From assembly GCF_900177815.1 (NCBI RefSeq), contig NZ_FXAZ01000001.1, positions 1,054,001-1,118,000 of the forward strand: DNA of 64,000 nucleotides, in the 5' to 3' direction. Positions 1 to 7,735 of this stretch are shown here, one piece after another (the stretch's first letter is position 1; every line of letters starts with the position of its first letter). The notes beneath the pieces were generated by a model, which did no database searches, was not told the origin of the DNA, and saw only the letters and a program-made list of their open reading frames with translations. The DNA comes from Paenibacillus aquistagni (GTDB lineage: Bacteria; Bacillota; Bacilli; Paenibacillales; Paenibacillaceae). Both the position numbers and the translations under genes were made by a program.

Positions 1-84
1 GGCCGTTTAAGAAATGATAAGCGGCTGGCTGATGGAAGATTGTATGATACGATCGTCATGGGCAGATTAAGATCGCAGACATAA
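1..84 (+). CDS. GNAT-type N-acetyltransferase, C-terminal end only
   Basis: An open frame enters from the left edge and ends at TAA 82-84. Its 27 residues end in YDTIVMGRLRSQT, which resembles the last strand of RimJ/RimL-type GNAT acetyltransferases (a pattern like Y-x-D-x-x-V-M-x-L-L). The acetyl-CoA binding core lies outside the window, so the assignment rests on the tail alone. A GNAT next to a NUDIX gene fits the many acetyltransferases in this region. Confidence 0.45.
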   Translation, partial: GRLRNDKRLADGRLYDTIVMGRLRSQT

Positions 85-103
85 CAGTAAGGAGAAGGAA
101 TAA

Positions 104-589
104 ATGACGAAGACCATGCAGCGTGTTAAGGTTGCTTTATATACGATGTGCTTAGTTTGTGATGGAGATAAGGTGCTGTTAGTAAACAGACCCAATAAGC
201 TAGGATTTCCTGGCTGGATCGGTCCTGGGGGTAAAGTTGATTTTCCTGAGAGTCTGACAGAAGGCGCGATTCGGGAGGTGTGGGAAGAAACCGGCTTGGT
301 TGTGAGGGACCTTGTTTACAAAGGGCTTGATGAATTTGTCGACCCCGAAGAGGACTTTCGTTACATGGTCTTTAACTACGTGGCCACTTCTTTCGAAGGC
401 GAGTTGTTGCAGGAGCCGCCTGAGGGAGAGCTTAAGTGGATCCCAATATCCGAAGCCATGAACTATCCGATGCAGCCATGGTTTAAGCGTCGTTTCCCAT
501 TGTTCTTTGAGGAGGGAACTTTTGAGATTTTTGGCGTCTATGATCAGAAGGAGAAAGTTACGCATCGGGAATATGTGAAGAAATTATAG
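104..589 (+). CDS. NUDIX hydrolase (8-oxo-dGTP diphosphatase / MutT-like)
   Basis: A 161-residue protein with a complete Nudix box at about residues 41-63: GPGGKVDFPE followed by REVWEETGL, which gives the metal-binding REXXEE core. Length and organisation match small MutT-like enzymes that hydrolyse oxidised or excess nucleoside triphosphates in the cytoplasm. The strong site aaggagaagg ends six bases before the ATG and fixes the start. A second, broken NUDIX gene follows immediately. The substrate cannot be told from sequence. Confidence 0.88.
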   Translation: MTKTMQRVKVALYTMCLVCDGDKVLLVNRPNKLGFPGWIGPGGKVDFPESLTEGAIREVWEETGLVVRDLVYKGLDEFVDPEEDFRYMVFNYVATSFEGELLQEPPEGELKWIPISEAMNYPMQPWFKRRFPLFFEEGTFEIFGVYDQKEKVTHREYVKKL

Positions 590-638
590 ATAAGTGAGGG
601 TGGAGAAGGAAGACTTGAGTGATGCCTATGAGTATTAA

Positions 639-1031
639 ATGTTATCGGCACTCGAACTACCTGGGGGATGACTGGAACTCTACGAATCGATATATGATGG
701 GCTGAAGCGGGAGGTTTTCGAGGAGACGGGGTTAACGATAACGGAGATCGAAGGCAGCCAGAAGCGCATCGATACTTGTGGGATCAACTATGATTTTGAA
801 GTGGAGTGTGTAGAGCCTTATTGCGTCTATCAGACGATAAAAGGGCCGGTGGACTCCGCGGGCATGTATTTTATATGCCGTGCAGGGGGAAGACTGCTAA
901 TCGAAGGCGATGATACCGCTAATATTCGTTGGATATCAAATGAAGAGGTCTATCAAATGATGCTGGATGCCCCTGCAATTCAGCAATGTAGATCGAGCAG
1001 GCTTGCATTACTATCTGCAGCATCGCTTTGA
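639..1031 (+). pseudogene. NUDIX hydrolase pseudogene with a stop inside the Nudix box
   Basis: Reading in the frame of 639-1031 gives LPGG, then TGA (669-671), then LELYESIYDGLKREVFEETG. This is a Nudix box whose residue after PGG (often Trp) has become a stop; TGG to TGA is the simplest explanation. After the stop the frame runs to 1031 and looks like the rest of a NUDIX domain (ICRAGGRL, then a WISNEEV segment). The region before the box is only about ten residues, so the N-terminus is also lost. No ribosome binding site fits the internal ATG at 801. I read it as a decayed paralogue rather than a functional 76-residue protein. Confidence 0.75.
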
Positions 1032-1103
1032 TCTTAAGCTGTAGCAAATCAACATAAGATGGAATGCTCACCCAATATAAGCTCAATTATGGAGGAAGAA
1101 CAT

Positions 1104-1559
1104 ATGAGTAATAAGGATATCGTTCACTTTATTACAGAGGCGAAGAAGAATGCGTACGCCTCAGGAGGAGGACTTGCATCCAAGCCGACAAGACCAGGCG
1201 CCAAGGACATACCCTATCAAAAAGATAAATGGTCGTACTTGGACAGTTATTACGGAGAACTGGATTTTATGGGCGAAGAGGTAGTGTGGGAACAGAACAG
1301 AGCGATATGGGGAATGAATTATCGCGGTGATACGTATGAAGAGATAGCAGGTTTCCCACAATTTTTGCTTGAAGCCTTAATGCGGGTTCCTGATGATGCC
1401 CCTTATCGTGGCCCGAAGCATTATGCGAACGGTCCATTTGAATACTTCTGTGAATGGTCTGGCAGTGTGGAATCCTTTCATGGCAGTGAATATGTGACAT
1501 ACGAAGGCAGCAGAATCTACAGCCTGCATTTCCATGGCGGGAAGATAAGCTACACCTAA
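1104..1559 (+). CDS. DUF5680 domain protein
   Basis: A 151-residue protein that matches my memory of DUF5680 along its length: FITEAKKNAYASGG at the start, SRPG/KD-like and SYLDSYYGE in the middle, GEEVVWEQNRAIWGMNY, VPDDAPYRGP, and a C-terminal FHGG. In other bacteria this domain is also found fused behind an XRE-type DNA-binding domain; here it stands alone. The start is ATG 1104 because ggaggaag lies at 1091-1098; the longer frame from 1059 has no such site. Function unknown. Confidence 0.72.
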   Translation: MSNKDIVHFITEAKKNAYASGGGLASKPTRPGAKDIPYQKDKWSYLDSYYGELDFMGEEVVWEQNRAIWGMNYRGDTYEEIAGFPQFLLEALMRVPDDAPYRGPKHYANGPFEYFCEWSGSVESFHGSEYVTYEGSRIYSLHFHGGKISYT

Positions 1560-1679
1560 TACTTATGATAAGGGTGTTCAAATAAAGCGATTACAGAATG
1601 GTGTTGAGCAGGAGCAATGCAAAAATGGATTTGCTCTAAAGATCAAACGATAGATGCTTCGCTGCAGCTGTTGATGTAA

Positions 1680-1832
1680 GGGAATCATAAGAATCTCAAA
1701 TCCTTGCGGCTTGTGGACAGATTAGGATTCAACCTTGATGGAATAATGGAAAGAGGGAGCAGGTTCAGCTTGCCTGTTCAGCGATTCATCAATAACCACT
1801 CAAGACTTGCTAGATTAGCGGCGCATGACTAG
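1680..1832 (+). pseudogene. GNAT acetyltransferase remnant (C-terminal fragment)
   Basis: This is the only recognisable content of the 1560-1903 gap. The frame from AAT 1683 to TAG 1830-1832 encodes N-x-x-x-L-K-SLRLVDRLGF-x-LDG, the pattern of the final helix and strand of RimJ-type GNATs (N-x-x-S-x-R-L-x-x-R-x-GF). It has an in-frame TAA just upstream (1677-1679), no start codon and no ribosome binding site, so it is a relic. The rest of the gap shows nothing I can support. Confidence 0.55.
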
Positions 1833-1903
1833 CTGGCTTTGAATGCAGCAGAAAGTGATGATAGAATCAAACATACCAAACATACTCATAAGGAGAGGAT
1901 CAG

Positions 1904-2539
1904 ATGCAGACAACGACCACATTGTATCTCGTGCGTCATGGACAAACAGAATGGAATGTACAGCATCGCTTTCAAGGGCATCAAGACTCTCCATTGACCG
2001 AGCAAGGTGTGCGTCAAGCGGAATGGCTTGCAGAAAGTATGAAGCATGTACATCTCGATGCTATATTTGCAAGCACCAGCAGACGAGCCTCTCATACTGC
2101 GGAGATCATTCGAGCGGAACGTGAGTTCCCGATCTTTGAAAGCGATGATTTCCGAGAACTGAATCTTGGCATATGGGAAGGTCAAACACAAGATCAAGCC
2201 AAATGCGACAGTCCCGAGCAATTCGACAACTTCTGGAATGATCCTGAATCCTTTAAGGTAGATGGCAGCGAGATGTTTGAGCAGGTGCGTGAACGAGCAG
2301 TTCGTAAGCTTATTGAGCTAGTACAGCAATACGAAGGAAAATCGCTTATGATCGTGACGCATACTGTAGTCGTTAAGCTGCTGATGGCTCATTTTGAGAA
2401 TCGAGCGCTTAAAGATCTTTGGAAGCTTCCTTATATTCATCCAACCTGCTTGTGCAAGATCGAGATGACAGGTGATCAAGCAAACATCATTTTGCATGGA
2501 GATACGAGTCATTATAAAGAAGAAGCTAAAAAATCATAG
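1904..2539 (+). CDS. histidine phosphatase family protein (phosphoglycerate mutase-like)
   Basis: A 211-residue protein with the branch-1 histidine phosphatase signature LVRHGQTEWN (residues 8-17), whose His is the phosphorylated nucleophile. It is followed by FQGHQDSPLTEQG, the usual Ser/Thr-Arg phosphate pocket SRRASHTAEII, the acid near ELNLGIWEGQ, and the second catalytic His in IVTHTVVV. Size fits the PhoE/GpmB/CobC group of broad phosphatases rather than glycolytic GpmA. The site aaggagagg lies upstream of ATG 1904. The substrate cannot be deduced. Confidence 0.9.
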   Translation: MQTTTTLYLVRHGQTEWNVQHRFQGHQDSPLTEQGVRQAEWLAESMKHVHLDAIFASTSRRASHTAEIIRAEREFPIFESDDFRELNLGIWEGQTQDQAKCDSPEQFDNFWNDPESFKVDGSEMFEQVRERAVRKLIELVQQYEGKSLMIVTHTVVVKLLMAHFENRALKDLWKLPYIHPTCLCKIEMTGDQANIILHGDTSHYKEEAKKS

Positions 2540-2576
2540 CCCCTATCCAATCAGAAGCACTCATCAGATCTTAGAT

Positions 2577-2626
2577 AGAGCAGTCACAGTCGCGGAATAA
2601 GCAGCTGGGCTGCTCTTTCTATTTTT
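2577..2626 (+). terminator. probable intrinsic terminator after the histidine phosphatase
   Basis: AGAGCAG (2577-2583) can pair with CTGCTCT (2610-2616), with an alternative inner hairpin AGCAG/CTGCT (2600-2614). Both are followed by ctttctattttt. The T tract is interrupted, so it is of moderate strength. Confidence 0.5.
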
Positions 2627-2700
2627 CATATCAACATGGGTCATATAGAAATGGACATTAGCTCGTTAAGATCTGTGTTATACGCAGTGTCACAAATTGC

Positions 2701-2735
2701 ACCTTGACCTTGAAGGTTACTTCAACGTTTATGCT
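2701..2735 (+). promoter_or_regulatory. MerR-type operator overlapping a stretched promoter
   Basis: TTGACC (2704-2709) and TATGCT (2730-2735) form -35 and -10 elements separated by 20 bp. In the spacer lies a perfect inverted repeat, TTGAAG-gtta-CTTCAA (2710-2725). A 19-20 bp spacer carrying a dyad is the classic MerR-family architecture, where the regulator untwists DNA to activate. A MerR gene sits at the end of the operon that this promoter would drive, 2797-4667, so autogenous control is likely. Confidence 0.75.
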
Positions 2736-2796
2736 AAGCCTAGATCATTTGTGCTCCCATACAGGGAGCAGCAGATAGAAGTGGAGGGATAGCATC

Positions 2797-4245
2797 ATGC
2801 GGTTGTTCGAAGTGCTTTTGGTGGTTGTTACTTTGGGAGCAGTAGGAGGACTGGCCTTCGGCCCAAGAAATAAAAAGCTTTATATGGGCTGCCTAGGCGG
2901 TATTATAATCATTACGAGTCTGCATGAGATTATGGATCACTTTCGAATTCAAATGATTCTGGTTTATCTTGTAGCAGCTGTGCTCGCGATCGTTTTCCTA
3001 GTTCGAATACTTTGGCCAACCCCAAAAGATCGTGCTGTACCTGTTTGGTTGAGAAGTATATTATCGGTTTTGGCGGCAGCAATGGTTGGTGCATCGGTCT
3101 ATGCAAGCGTGCTTCTACCTGTATTCACGATGCCATCGCCAACCGGTGAGTATGCGATCGGCACAGAATCACGCCATCTGATCGATCATGCTCGTGCGGA
3201 ATCGCTCAGTGAGGATCACAACGAGAAACGAGAGCTCATGATTAATATTTGGTATCCTGTAGATCCCGATCAAGTTGAGAAGCATGATGTTGAGCATTAC
3301 CCGTCTGATCTAGGAGAAGCGATTAGTCTCGTATTTGGTGTGTCGAAGCAATTATTCAGTCATGCCGATCTCATTCCAACACATATTGTACGTGGGGCTG
3401 CTATGTCATCAGCTGAGGCGGAATATCCAGTCATTTTCTTTTCTCCCGGCGTTCGTTCAACTCGTTTTCAGAGCTTGACAGCAATCGAGGAATTAGTTAG
3501 TCATGGTTATATTGTCGTAGGGATGGATCATCCCTATACGTCTGCTAAGGTAACTTTCCCAGACAATCAGTCGATCTATTATGTGCCAGGTAAGGACTAT
3601 GATACGTCTGCAGCATTGTATGAAAGCAATGTTGAGGGCATAAGCATTCGAGCAAAGGACTCCAGCTTTGTGCTTGATACCTTAACGGTCTGGAATGCTC
3701 AAGATCCGGAGGGACTTCTTGATGGCAAGCTGGACCTTGAGCGTGTGGGCATCTTTGGGCATTCTTATGGCGGGGCAACCACAGCTGAGACGCTGGCGAA
3801 GGACCCGCGTTTTAGAGCAGGAGTAAGCCTCGAAGGAGGATTCTGGGGAAAGGTCGCACATTCTGGGCTTGAGCAGCCTTTTATGTATATGATGACGGGA
3901 GAAACGGCGAAGAGCTTCGATCCAAAGCAGACAAAAAAGGGTAAGGTATTCTATGAAGAGTTCCTGCCAGATCTGCAGTCTGTGATGAGCAAGAGTACGA
4001 GTGACACTTATTATCTGATCGTCGATCATTTTTTCCATCAAAGCTTTACGGATATTGCACTGATATCACCGAAGCTTTTTGCGAAGGAGATTGATCCTGT
4101 GCATAATATAGAGATTACGAGATCTTATGTTCGAGCCTTTTTTGACCAGTATCTAAAAGGAGAGCAGCAGTTGCTGTTGGAAGGTCCTTCACAATCGTTT
4201 CCAGAAGTTAAATTTGATCCGGTGTATACCCAAAGAAAACGATGA
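2797..4245 (+). CDS. membrane-anchored alpha/beta hydrolase, PAF-acetylhydrolase-like
   Basis: A 482-residue protein. The first 110 residues contain about four hydrophobic segments (from LFEVLLVVVTLGAVGGLAFG to LSVLAAAMVGASVYASVLL). The rest is an alpha/beta hydrolase like the platelet-activating-factor acetylhydrolase/dienelactone hydrolase group: NIWYP, FFSPGVRSTR (oxyanion region), the nucleophile elbow GHSYGG at about 323-328, and a late DHFFHQSFTD that may hold the catalytic His. The start has gtggaggg upstream. The stop overlaps the following MerR frame, so the two form one operon behind the operator at 2701-2735. Probably hydrolyses a lipid or xenobiotic ester; substrate unknown. Confidence 0.82.
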   Translation: MRLFEVLLVVVTLGAVGGLAFGPRNKKLYMGCLGGIIIITSLHEIMDHFRIQMILVYLVAAVLAIVFLVRILWPTPKDRAVPVWLRSILSVLAAAMVGASVYASVLLPVFTMPSPTGEYAIGTESRHLIDHARAESLSEDHNEKRELMINIWYPVDPDQVEKHDVEHYPSDLGEAISLVFGVSKQLFSHADLIPTHIVRGAAMSSAEAEYPVIFFSPGVRSTRFQSLTAIEELVSHGYIVVGMDHPYTSAKVTFPDNQSIYYVPGKDYDTSAALYESNVEGISIRAKDSSFVLDTLTVWNAQDPEGLLDGKLDLERVGIFGHSYGGATTAETLAKDPRFRAGVSLEGGFWGKVAHSGLEQPFMYMMTGETAKSFDPKQTKKGKVFYEEFLPDLQSVMSKSTSDTYYLIVDHFFHQSFTDIALISPKLFAKEIDPVHNIEITRSYVRAFFDQYLKGEQQLLLEGPSQSFPEVKFDPVYTQRKR

Positions 4246-4268
4246 TAAGCTTAAGCGAGGTGAGGGGG

Positions 4269-4667
4269 ATGATCGAGAAGATGACACGTGGTGAATTGGC
4301 CACACGAACGGGAATTAGCGCCGCTGCGATTAGATATTATGAGGAGCAAGATATTCTCCCAGCTCCGCTACGTACTTCCAACGGCTATCGAATGTATACA
4401 GGGGATTATTTAGTTAAACTGAAATTTATTAAAGACGCCAAATCGTTAGGCTATTCATTAAAGGAAATTCAGACGACCCTTCAAATGCTGCAGCGGGATA
4501 TGGATAAAGACATGCTTAAGCATCTAGTAAGCGGGAAAATAACTGCAATAGAGCATAAGATCCAGCGCTTGCAATTGCTGCAAGATCAGCTTGCCAGGTG
4601 GCTGCAAACGTCAGATGATGATATTCAACAATATCTGCAAACCTTTAGAAACAACCAATCGATATAA
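4269..4667 (+). CDS. MerR family transcriptional regulator
   Basis: A 132-residue protein: an N-terminal winged helix-turn-helix with GELATRTGISAAAIRYYEEQDILPAP, the usual YRMYTGDYLVKLKFIKDAKSLGYSLKEI second half, then a dimerisation coiled coil and no large effector domain. I chose ATG 4269 because aggtga (4258-4263) lies five bases upstream; a longer frame starts at 4242 by ATGA overlap with the hydrolase stop but lacks a better site. Likely controls the hydrolase operon through the dyad at 2710-2725. No obvious metal-binding cysteine pair, so an organic effector is more likely than a metal. Confidence 0.88.
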   Translation: MIEKMTRGELATRTGISAAAIRYYEEQDILPAPLRTSNGYRMYTGDYLVKLKFIKDAKSLGYSLKEIQTTLQMLQRDMDKDMLKHLVSGKITAIEHKIQRLQLLQDQLARWLQTSDDDIQQYLQTFRNNQSI

Positions 4668-4677
4668 GCTTGCTTTA

Positions 4678-4717
4678 CCTCAGGGTCGATTCAAAGATTC
4701 CTGAGGTTTATTTATTT
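4678..4717 (+). terminator. intrinsic terminator after the MerR gene
   Basis: CCTCAGG (4678-4684) pairs with CCTGAGG (4700-4706), followed by tttatttatttt. Confidence 0.85.
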
Positions 4718-4776
4718 TGGGTATTTTTGATTATAAAAGGAAATTATCATTCGTAAATTTCAAGAGGTGAGGTAAA

Positions 4777-4845
4777 ATGAGAAGAGCATCCTTGGGAGAT
4801 ATCCCTTTCCATGTAAATCATAGCCATTTGATTATAAATAGATGA
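4777..4845 (+). CDS. possible 22-residue leader peptide or gene remnant upstream of kptA
   Basis: ATG 4777 follows a strong site, gaggtgagg (4764-4772), and opens a 22-residue frame ending at TGA 4843-4845. That TGA overlaps the site tgaggaga used by the next gene. The peptide is not recognisable. It may be a translated leader coupled to kptA or what remains of a deleted gene. Confidence 0.3.
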   Translation: MRRASLGDIPFHVNHSHLIINR

Positions 4846-4858
4846 GGAGAATTGTATC

Positions 4859-5398
4859 ATGATGGATTCCGAGAAGATAAGCAAATATTTGAGCTATATC
4901 CTAAGACATAACCCCGCCGCTGCTAATCTTGAGCTTGATCATCAAGGCTGGGCGGATCTTCAGGAGCTCATCCTTAATAGTGACGCCAGCTATCAGCTAA
5001 CGAAAGAAAAGATTATGGAGGTGGTGGCGACAAGCGACAAGAAGAGGTTTGCCTTGTCAGACGATCACAGCAAGATTAGAGCGAATCAAGGCCACAGCAT
5101 TAAAGTGGATCTTAAGCTTGAAGAAGCAGTTCCACCTGAGCTTCTATATCATGGCACGGCCACTCGATTCTTAGCTAATATTGAACAAGAGGGGCTGCTG
5201 CCGATGAAGCGCCATCATGTCCATTTAACGCGTGATGTCGGCATTGCTAGACAGGTCGGTTCCCGTTATGGAATCCCTGTTATCTTAGCCATACGAAGCG
5301 GGGAGATGCATCGCCAAGGAATCCCTTTTTACCGTTCACAGAATGGTGTGTGGCTGACTGAAAAGGTAACAACCGAATTTATTCAGATTGAGCAGTAG
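4859..5398 (+). CDS. kptA: RNA 2'-phosphotransferase KptA/Tpt1
   Basis: A 179-residue protein matching Tpt1/KptA: the N-terminal SKYLSYILRHNPA with the family Arg-His pair, GWADLQELI (winged-helix lobe), KKRFALSDD, IRANQGHSI (family I-R-A-x-Q-G-H-S), LYHGTA, and the C-terminal YRSQNGVWLT. These enzymes transfer a 2'-phosphate from RNA to NAD+, releasing ADP-ribose cyclic phosphate. Bacteria have no known fungal-type tRNA splicing, so the physiological target is unclear. The start is ATG 4859 (or 4862, adjacent); tgaggaga lies eight bases upstream. Confidence 0.93.
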   Translation: MMDSEKISKYLSYILRHNPAAANLELDHQGWADLQELILNSDASYQLTKEKIMEVVATSDKKRFALSDDHSKIRANQGHSIKVDLKLEEAVPPELLYHGTATRFLANIEQEGLLPMKRHHVHLTRDVGIARQVGSRYGIPVILAIRSGEMHRQGIPFYRSQNGVWLTEKVTTEFIQIEQ

Positions 5399-5441
5399 GT
5401 CACAACTTATTCAACGAAGAGGAAAGAAGGCCCTGTAGAAC

Positions 5442-6161
5442 ATGAAGACGAATAAATTACAAAAAATTAGTGCCGTACAGCACCGAATCGCAAACCAATG
5501 GGGTTTTCGACCAGATTCGTTTCATGCAAGTAACAATCTCATTCTAGAATCATCTGAAGTCTTCTTTGAAATGGTGACATTCGGAGAACATGCAATCATT
5601 CGAGTAGATAAAGAGATGTTGGCTTGGTGTGAAGCCCATATGAATAAGCTGCCTGCTTGTGAACTGATGGATGGAGATCAGCTATTCTTAATAGAAGCTG
5701 AACTGCGTAAGCATGGGAAGAAGCTTGCGGGAGAACATGTTCGTTATCTATATGGTAAGCAAACAAGTGTGAAGAAGCCCTCGGGCTATGAATATCGGTT
5801 ATTTGACCAGATTGAGTTGAAAGAACTTTATGCAAATAAAAACTTCCATAATGCTTTGATTTATAAAAATGATGTGATCGCTTTAGGAGCATTTGATGGG
5901 CAGCAATTGGTTGCGCTTGCCGGAGCAGATGATTATATGAAGAACCTATGGCAGATCGGCATCGATACACTGCCAGCATATCGTAACAAGGGACTTGCAA
6001 CTTATCTGGTACAGGGGCTTGCAGAGGAGATTGAAACGAGAGGAGCGATTCCGTACTACACCACATGGGGGGCTAATATCGCTTCAACATTAGTTGCACT
6101 TCGAGCAGGATTTTTCCCTGCGTGGGTCAGCTATTATGCAGTGGAACATGATCAGATTTGA
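5442..6161 (+). CDS. GNAT family N-acetyltransferase (long form)
   Basis: A 239-residue protein whose C-terminal half is a GNAT domain: ALGAFDGQQLVALAG, IGIDTLPAYRNKGLATYLVQGLA (motif A, acetyl-CoA pyrophosphate loop) and a late WGANIASTLVALRAGF (motif B, where Asn and the final GF are typical). The N-terminal 110 residues resemble the extra domain of acetyltransferases of about 240-270 residues in Bacillales. The substrate is unknown. A weak gaggaaagaagg site precedes ATG 5442. Confidence 0.82.
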   Translation: MKTNKLQKISAVQHRIANQWGFRPDSFHASNNLILESSEVFFEMVTFGEHAIIRVDKEMLAWCEAHMNKLPACELMDGDQLFLIEAELRKHGKKLAGEHVRYLYGKQTSVKKPSGYEYRLFDQIELKELYANKNFHNALIYKNDVIALGAFDGQQLVALAGADDYMKNLWQIGIDTLPAYRNKGLATYLVQGLAEEIETRGAIPYYTTWGANIASTLVALRAGFFPAWVSYYAVEHDQI

Positions 6162-6194
6162 TATGATTCACGTCGGTTGAACAATCATTAAGAC

Positions 6195-6224
6195 GTATAA
6201 GAAGTCCACTTTAAGGACTTATAC
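6195..6224. repeat. inverted repeat between the GNAT gene and the HXXEE gene
   Basis: GTATAAGaAGTCC (6195-6207, one extra base) mirrors GGACTTATAC (6215-6224). No T tract follows on either side, so it could be a weak terminator stem or an operator. Confidence 0.4.
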
Positions 6225-6273
6225 CACATTAAAATTATACGATGTAAGATACTTCAGGGTGGGGAAATGATAA

Positions 6274-6756
6274 ATGGACTATTATCTCATAGTATTTTTT
6301 TGTTTGGCTATTACACTTCATAATATTGAAGAAGCGATATGGCTGCCTAAATGGTCACAGCAATCTTCAAGGTTTCAAAAGCCAGTTACCACAAGTGAGT
6401 TTCATTTTGCTGTTATTTTTATAACGATTCTTGCTTATTTATCTGCATTTAGTTTTTTATATATGCCAGAATCAGATTTTGCGAAATGGATTTTTATTGG
6501 ATTTTTAGGTTCAATGATTTTTAATGCTATTTTTCCACACCTTATTGCGACCGTCGTAATGAAAAAGTATGCACCTGGACTTCTCACTGGTTTATTACTT
6601 AACATCCCAATAAATTCATTAGTTATCTATCGAATGTTTTTAAACCATTTAATAATATGGAAAGAATTGATCCTATCAACATTTGTAGTAGGTATGATCT
6701 TATTGGCACTTATTCCTTTTTTGTTCAAAGTTGGTGGCAAAATAAATCCTTCTTAG
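6274..6756 (+). CDS. HXXEE domain membrane protein
   Basis: A 160-residue, very hydrophobic protein with the name-giving HNIEE motif at about residues 15-19 (ITLHNIEEAIWLPKW). There are about five membrane segments and a second conserved-looking patch, NAIFPHL. HXXEE proteins are a membrane family without known biochemical function; the His-Glu-Glu cluster suggests a metal site. The gene is visibly richer in A+T than its neighbours, a possible sign of separate acquisition. A gggtgggg site precedes the ATG. Confidence 0.83.
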   Translation: MDYYLIVFFCLAITLHNIEEAIWLPKWSQQSSRFQKPVTTSEFHFAVIFITILAYLSAFSFLYMPESDFAKWIFIGFLGSMIFNAIFPHLIATVVMKKYAPGLLTGLLLNIPINSLVIYRMFLNHLIIWKELILSTFVVGMILLALIPFLFKVGGKINPS

Positions 6757-6813
6757 ATGCAGCATACGAGGTACCGTCTATTTGAGTTATGTGTGATATG
6801 GAAGGGGCAAGCA

Positions 6814-7077
6814 ATGAAACTGCGAATAGGTTTGTTCGTTGCGTGGCTAATACCGAATATTTTCATGAGTGTGCTTAACATTAGTGTTCTTATCTTTCTC
6901 ATTTTGTACAATAGCGACTTGCTGGCGATCAATCGTTTTGGAATATGGTTTTTGTTCTGGATCTTGCATGCGGCTGTCATTTCTTACGGTTGGTACAAGA
7001 TCATTGATTGGTATCGCAAGGGAGAGTTTCATACTAAATCAGACTTAACAAGCCCCGATGAGATAGATGTTAATTGA
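6814..7077 (+). CDS. small membrane protein, two predicted membrane segments
   Basis: An 87-residue protein with hydrophobic stretches at about residues 5-35 (LFVAWLIPNIFMSVLNISVLIFLIL) and 42-60 (FGIWFLFWILHAAVISYGW) and an acidic tail. I do not recognise the family. ATG 6814 follows gaaggggc; the longer frame from 6757 has no site. Confidence 0.55.
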   Translation: MKLRIGLFVAWLIPNIFMSVLNISVLIFLILYNSDLLAINRFGIWFLFWILHAAVISYGWYKIIDWYRKGEFHTKSDLTSPDEIDVN

Positions 7078-7103
7078 TTGTTAGGAAGAGAGGAATATCC
7101 ATA

Positions 7104-7580
7104 ATGGAAGATAATGTTAGACTTATCGAACCTACCGCAGATTATCGAAGTGAATATCTAGAGATGACGACAGAATGGAGAACAGCCGGAGAAAAGCTCA
7201 TTCCGTGGGTTTTGAGGTTTGACAGCTCAAATCTTCACACTATGCTGCAGGAACTGGATCGATTAAAACATGATTCGCACCTTGAGGAAGGAAAGGTTAA
7301 TTGTTCTACCTTTTGGCTCGTGAAGCAGGATCGCACAATGCTAGGCGCGGTAAATATTCGTCACAGGCTGAATGCTTCACTGCTAGAGATTGGCGGTCAT
7401 ATTGGATATGGGATACGGCCAAGCGCACGCCGGCAGGGCTATGCCACGGCACTGCTCCATCTTGCGCTTCGTGAAGCAAGAATCTTGGGCATCGACAAGG
7501 TGCTGATCACCTGTGATAAGGACAATATTGGTTCTGCGAGAACGATCATCAACAATGGCGGGACACTGGATTCAGGATGA
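7104..7580 (+). CDS. GNAT family N-acetyltransferase with an altered C-terminus
   Basis: A 158-residue GNAT: the N-terminal RLIEPTADYRSEYLEM, then IGGHIGYGIRPSARRQGYATALLHLAL (motif A) and CDKDNIGSARTIINNGG (motif B). Family members normally continue 15-30 residues after the NNGG patch; here the frame stops after TLDSG. A different frame from 7555 then continues as an apparently coding stretch (WIQDEKILSKLDELIEAVK) to TAG 7633-7635. A deletion or frameshift seems to have replaced the tail, so activity is uncertain. ATG 7104 follows aggaagagagga. Confidence 0.75.
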   Translation: MEDNVRLIEPTADYRSEYLEMTTEWRTAGEKLIPWVLRFDSSNLHTMLQELDRLKHDSHLEEGKVNCSTFWLVKQDRTMLGAVNIRHRLNASLLEIGGHIGYGIRPSARRQGYATALLHLALREARILGIDKVLITCDKDNIGSARTIINNGGTLDSG

Positions 7581-7735
7581 GAAGATTCTTAGCAAGCTTG
7601 ATGAACTTATTGAAGCGGTTAAACAATCATCATAGTTAAGATGAATATGGAATCTCCCTTAAGATGAACGTATGGCAACGAGACCGTCTTGTCTGATTGA
7701 CAATCGGCATCTATTGAATGGAGGATGAACAGAGG

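Noticed and set aside
200..565. Minus-strand open frame opposite the NUDIX gene
   Set aside because: No ribosome binding site or family pattern; it is the antisense of a clear NUDIX gene.
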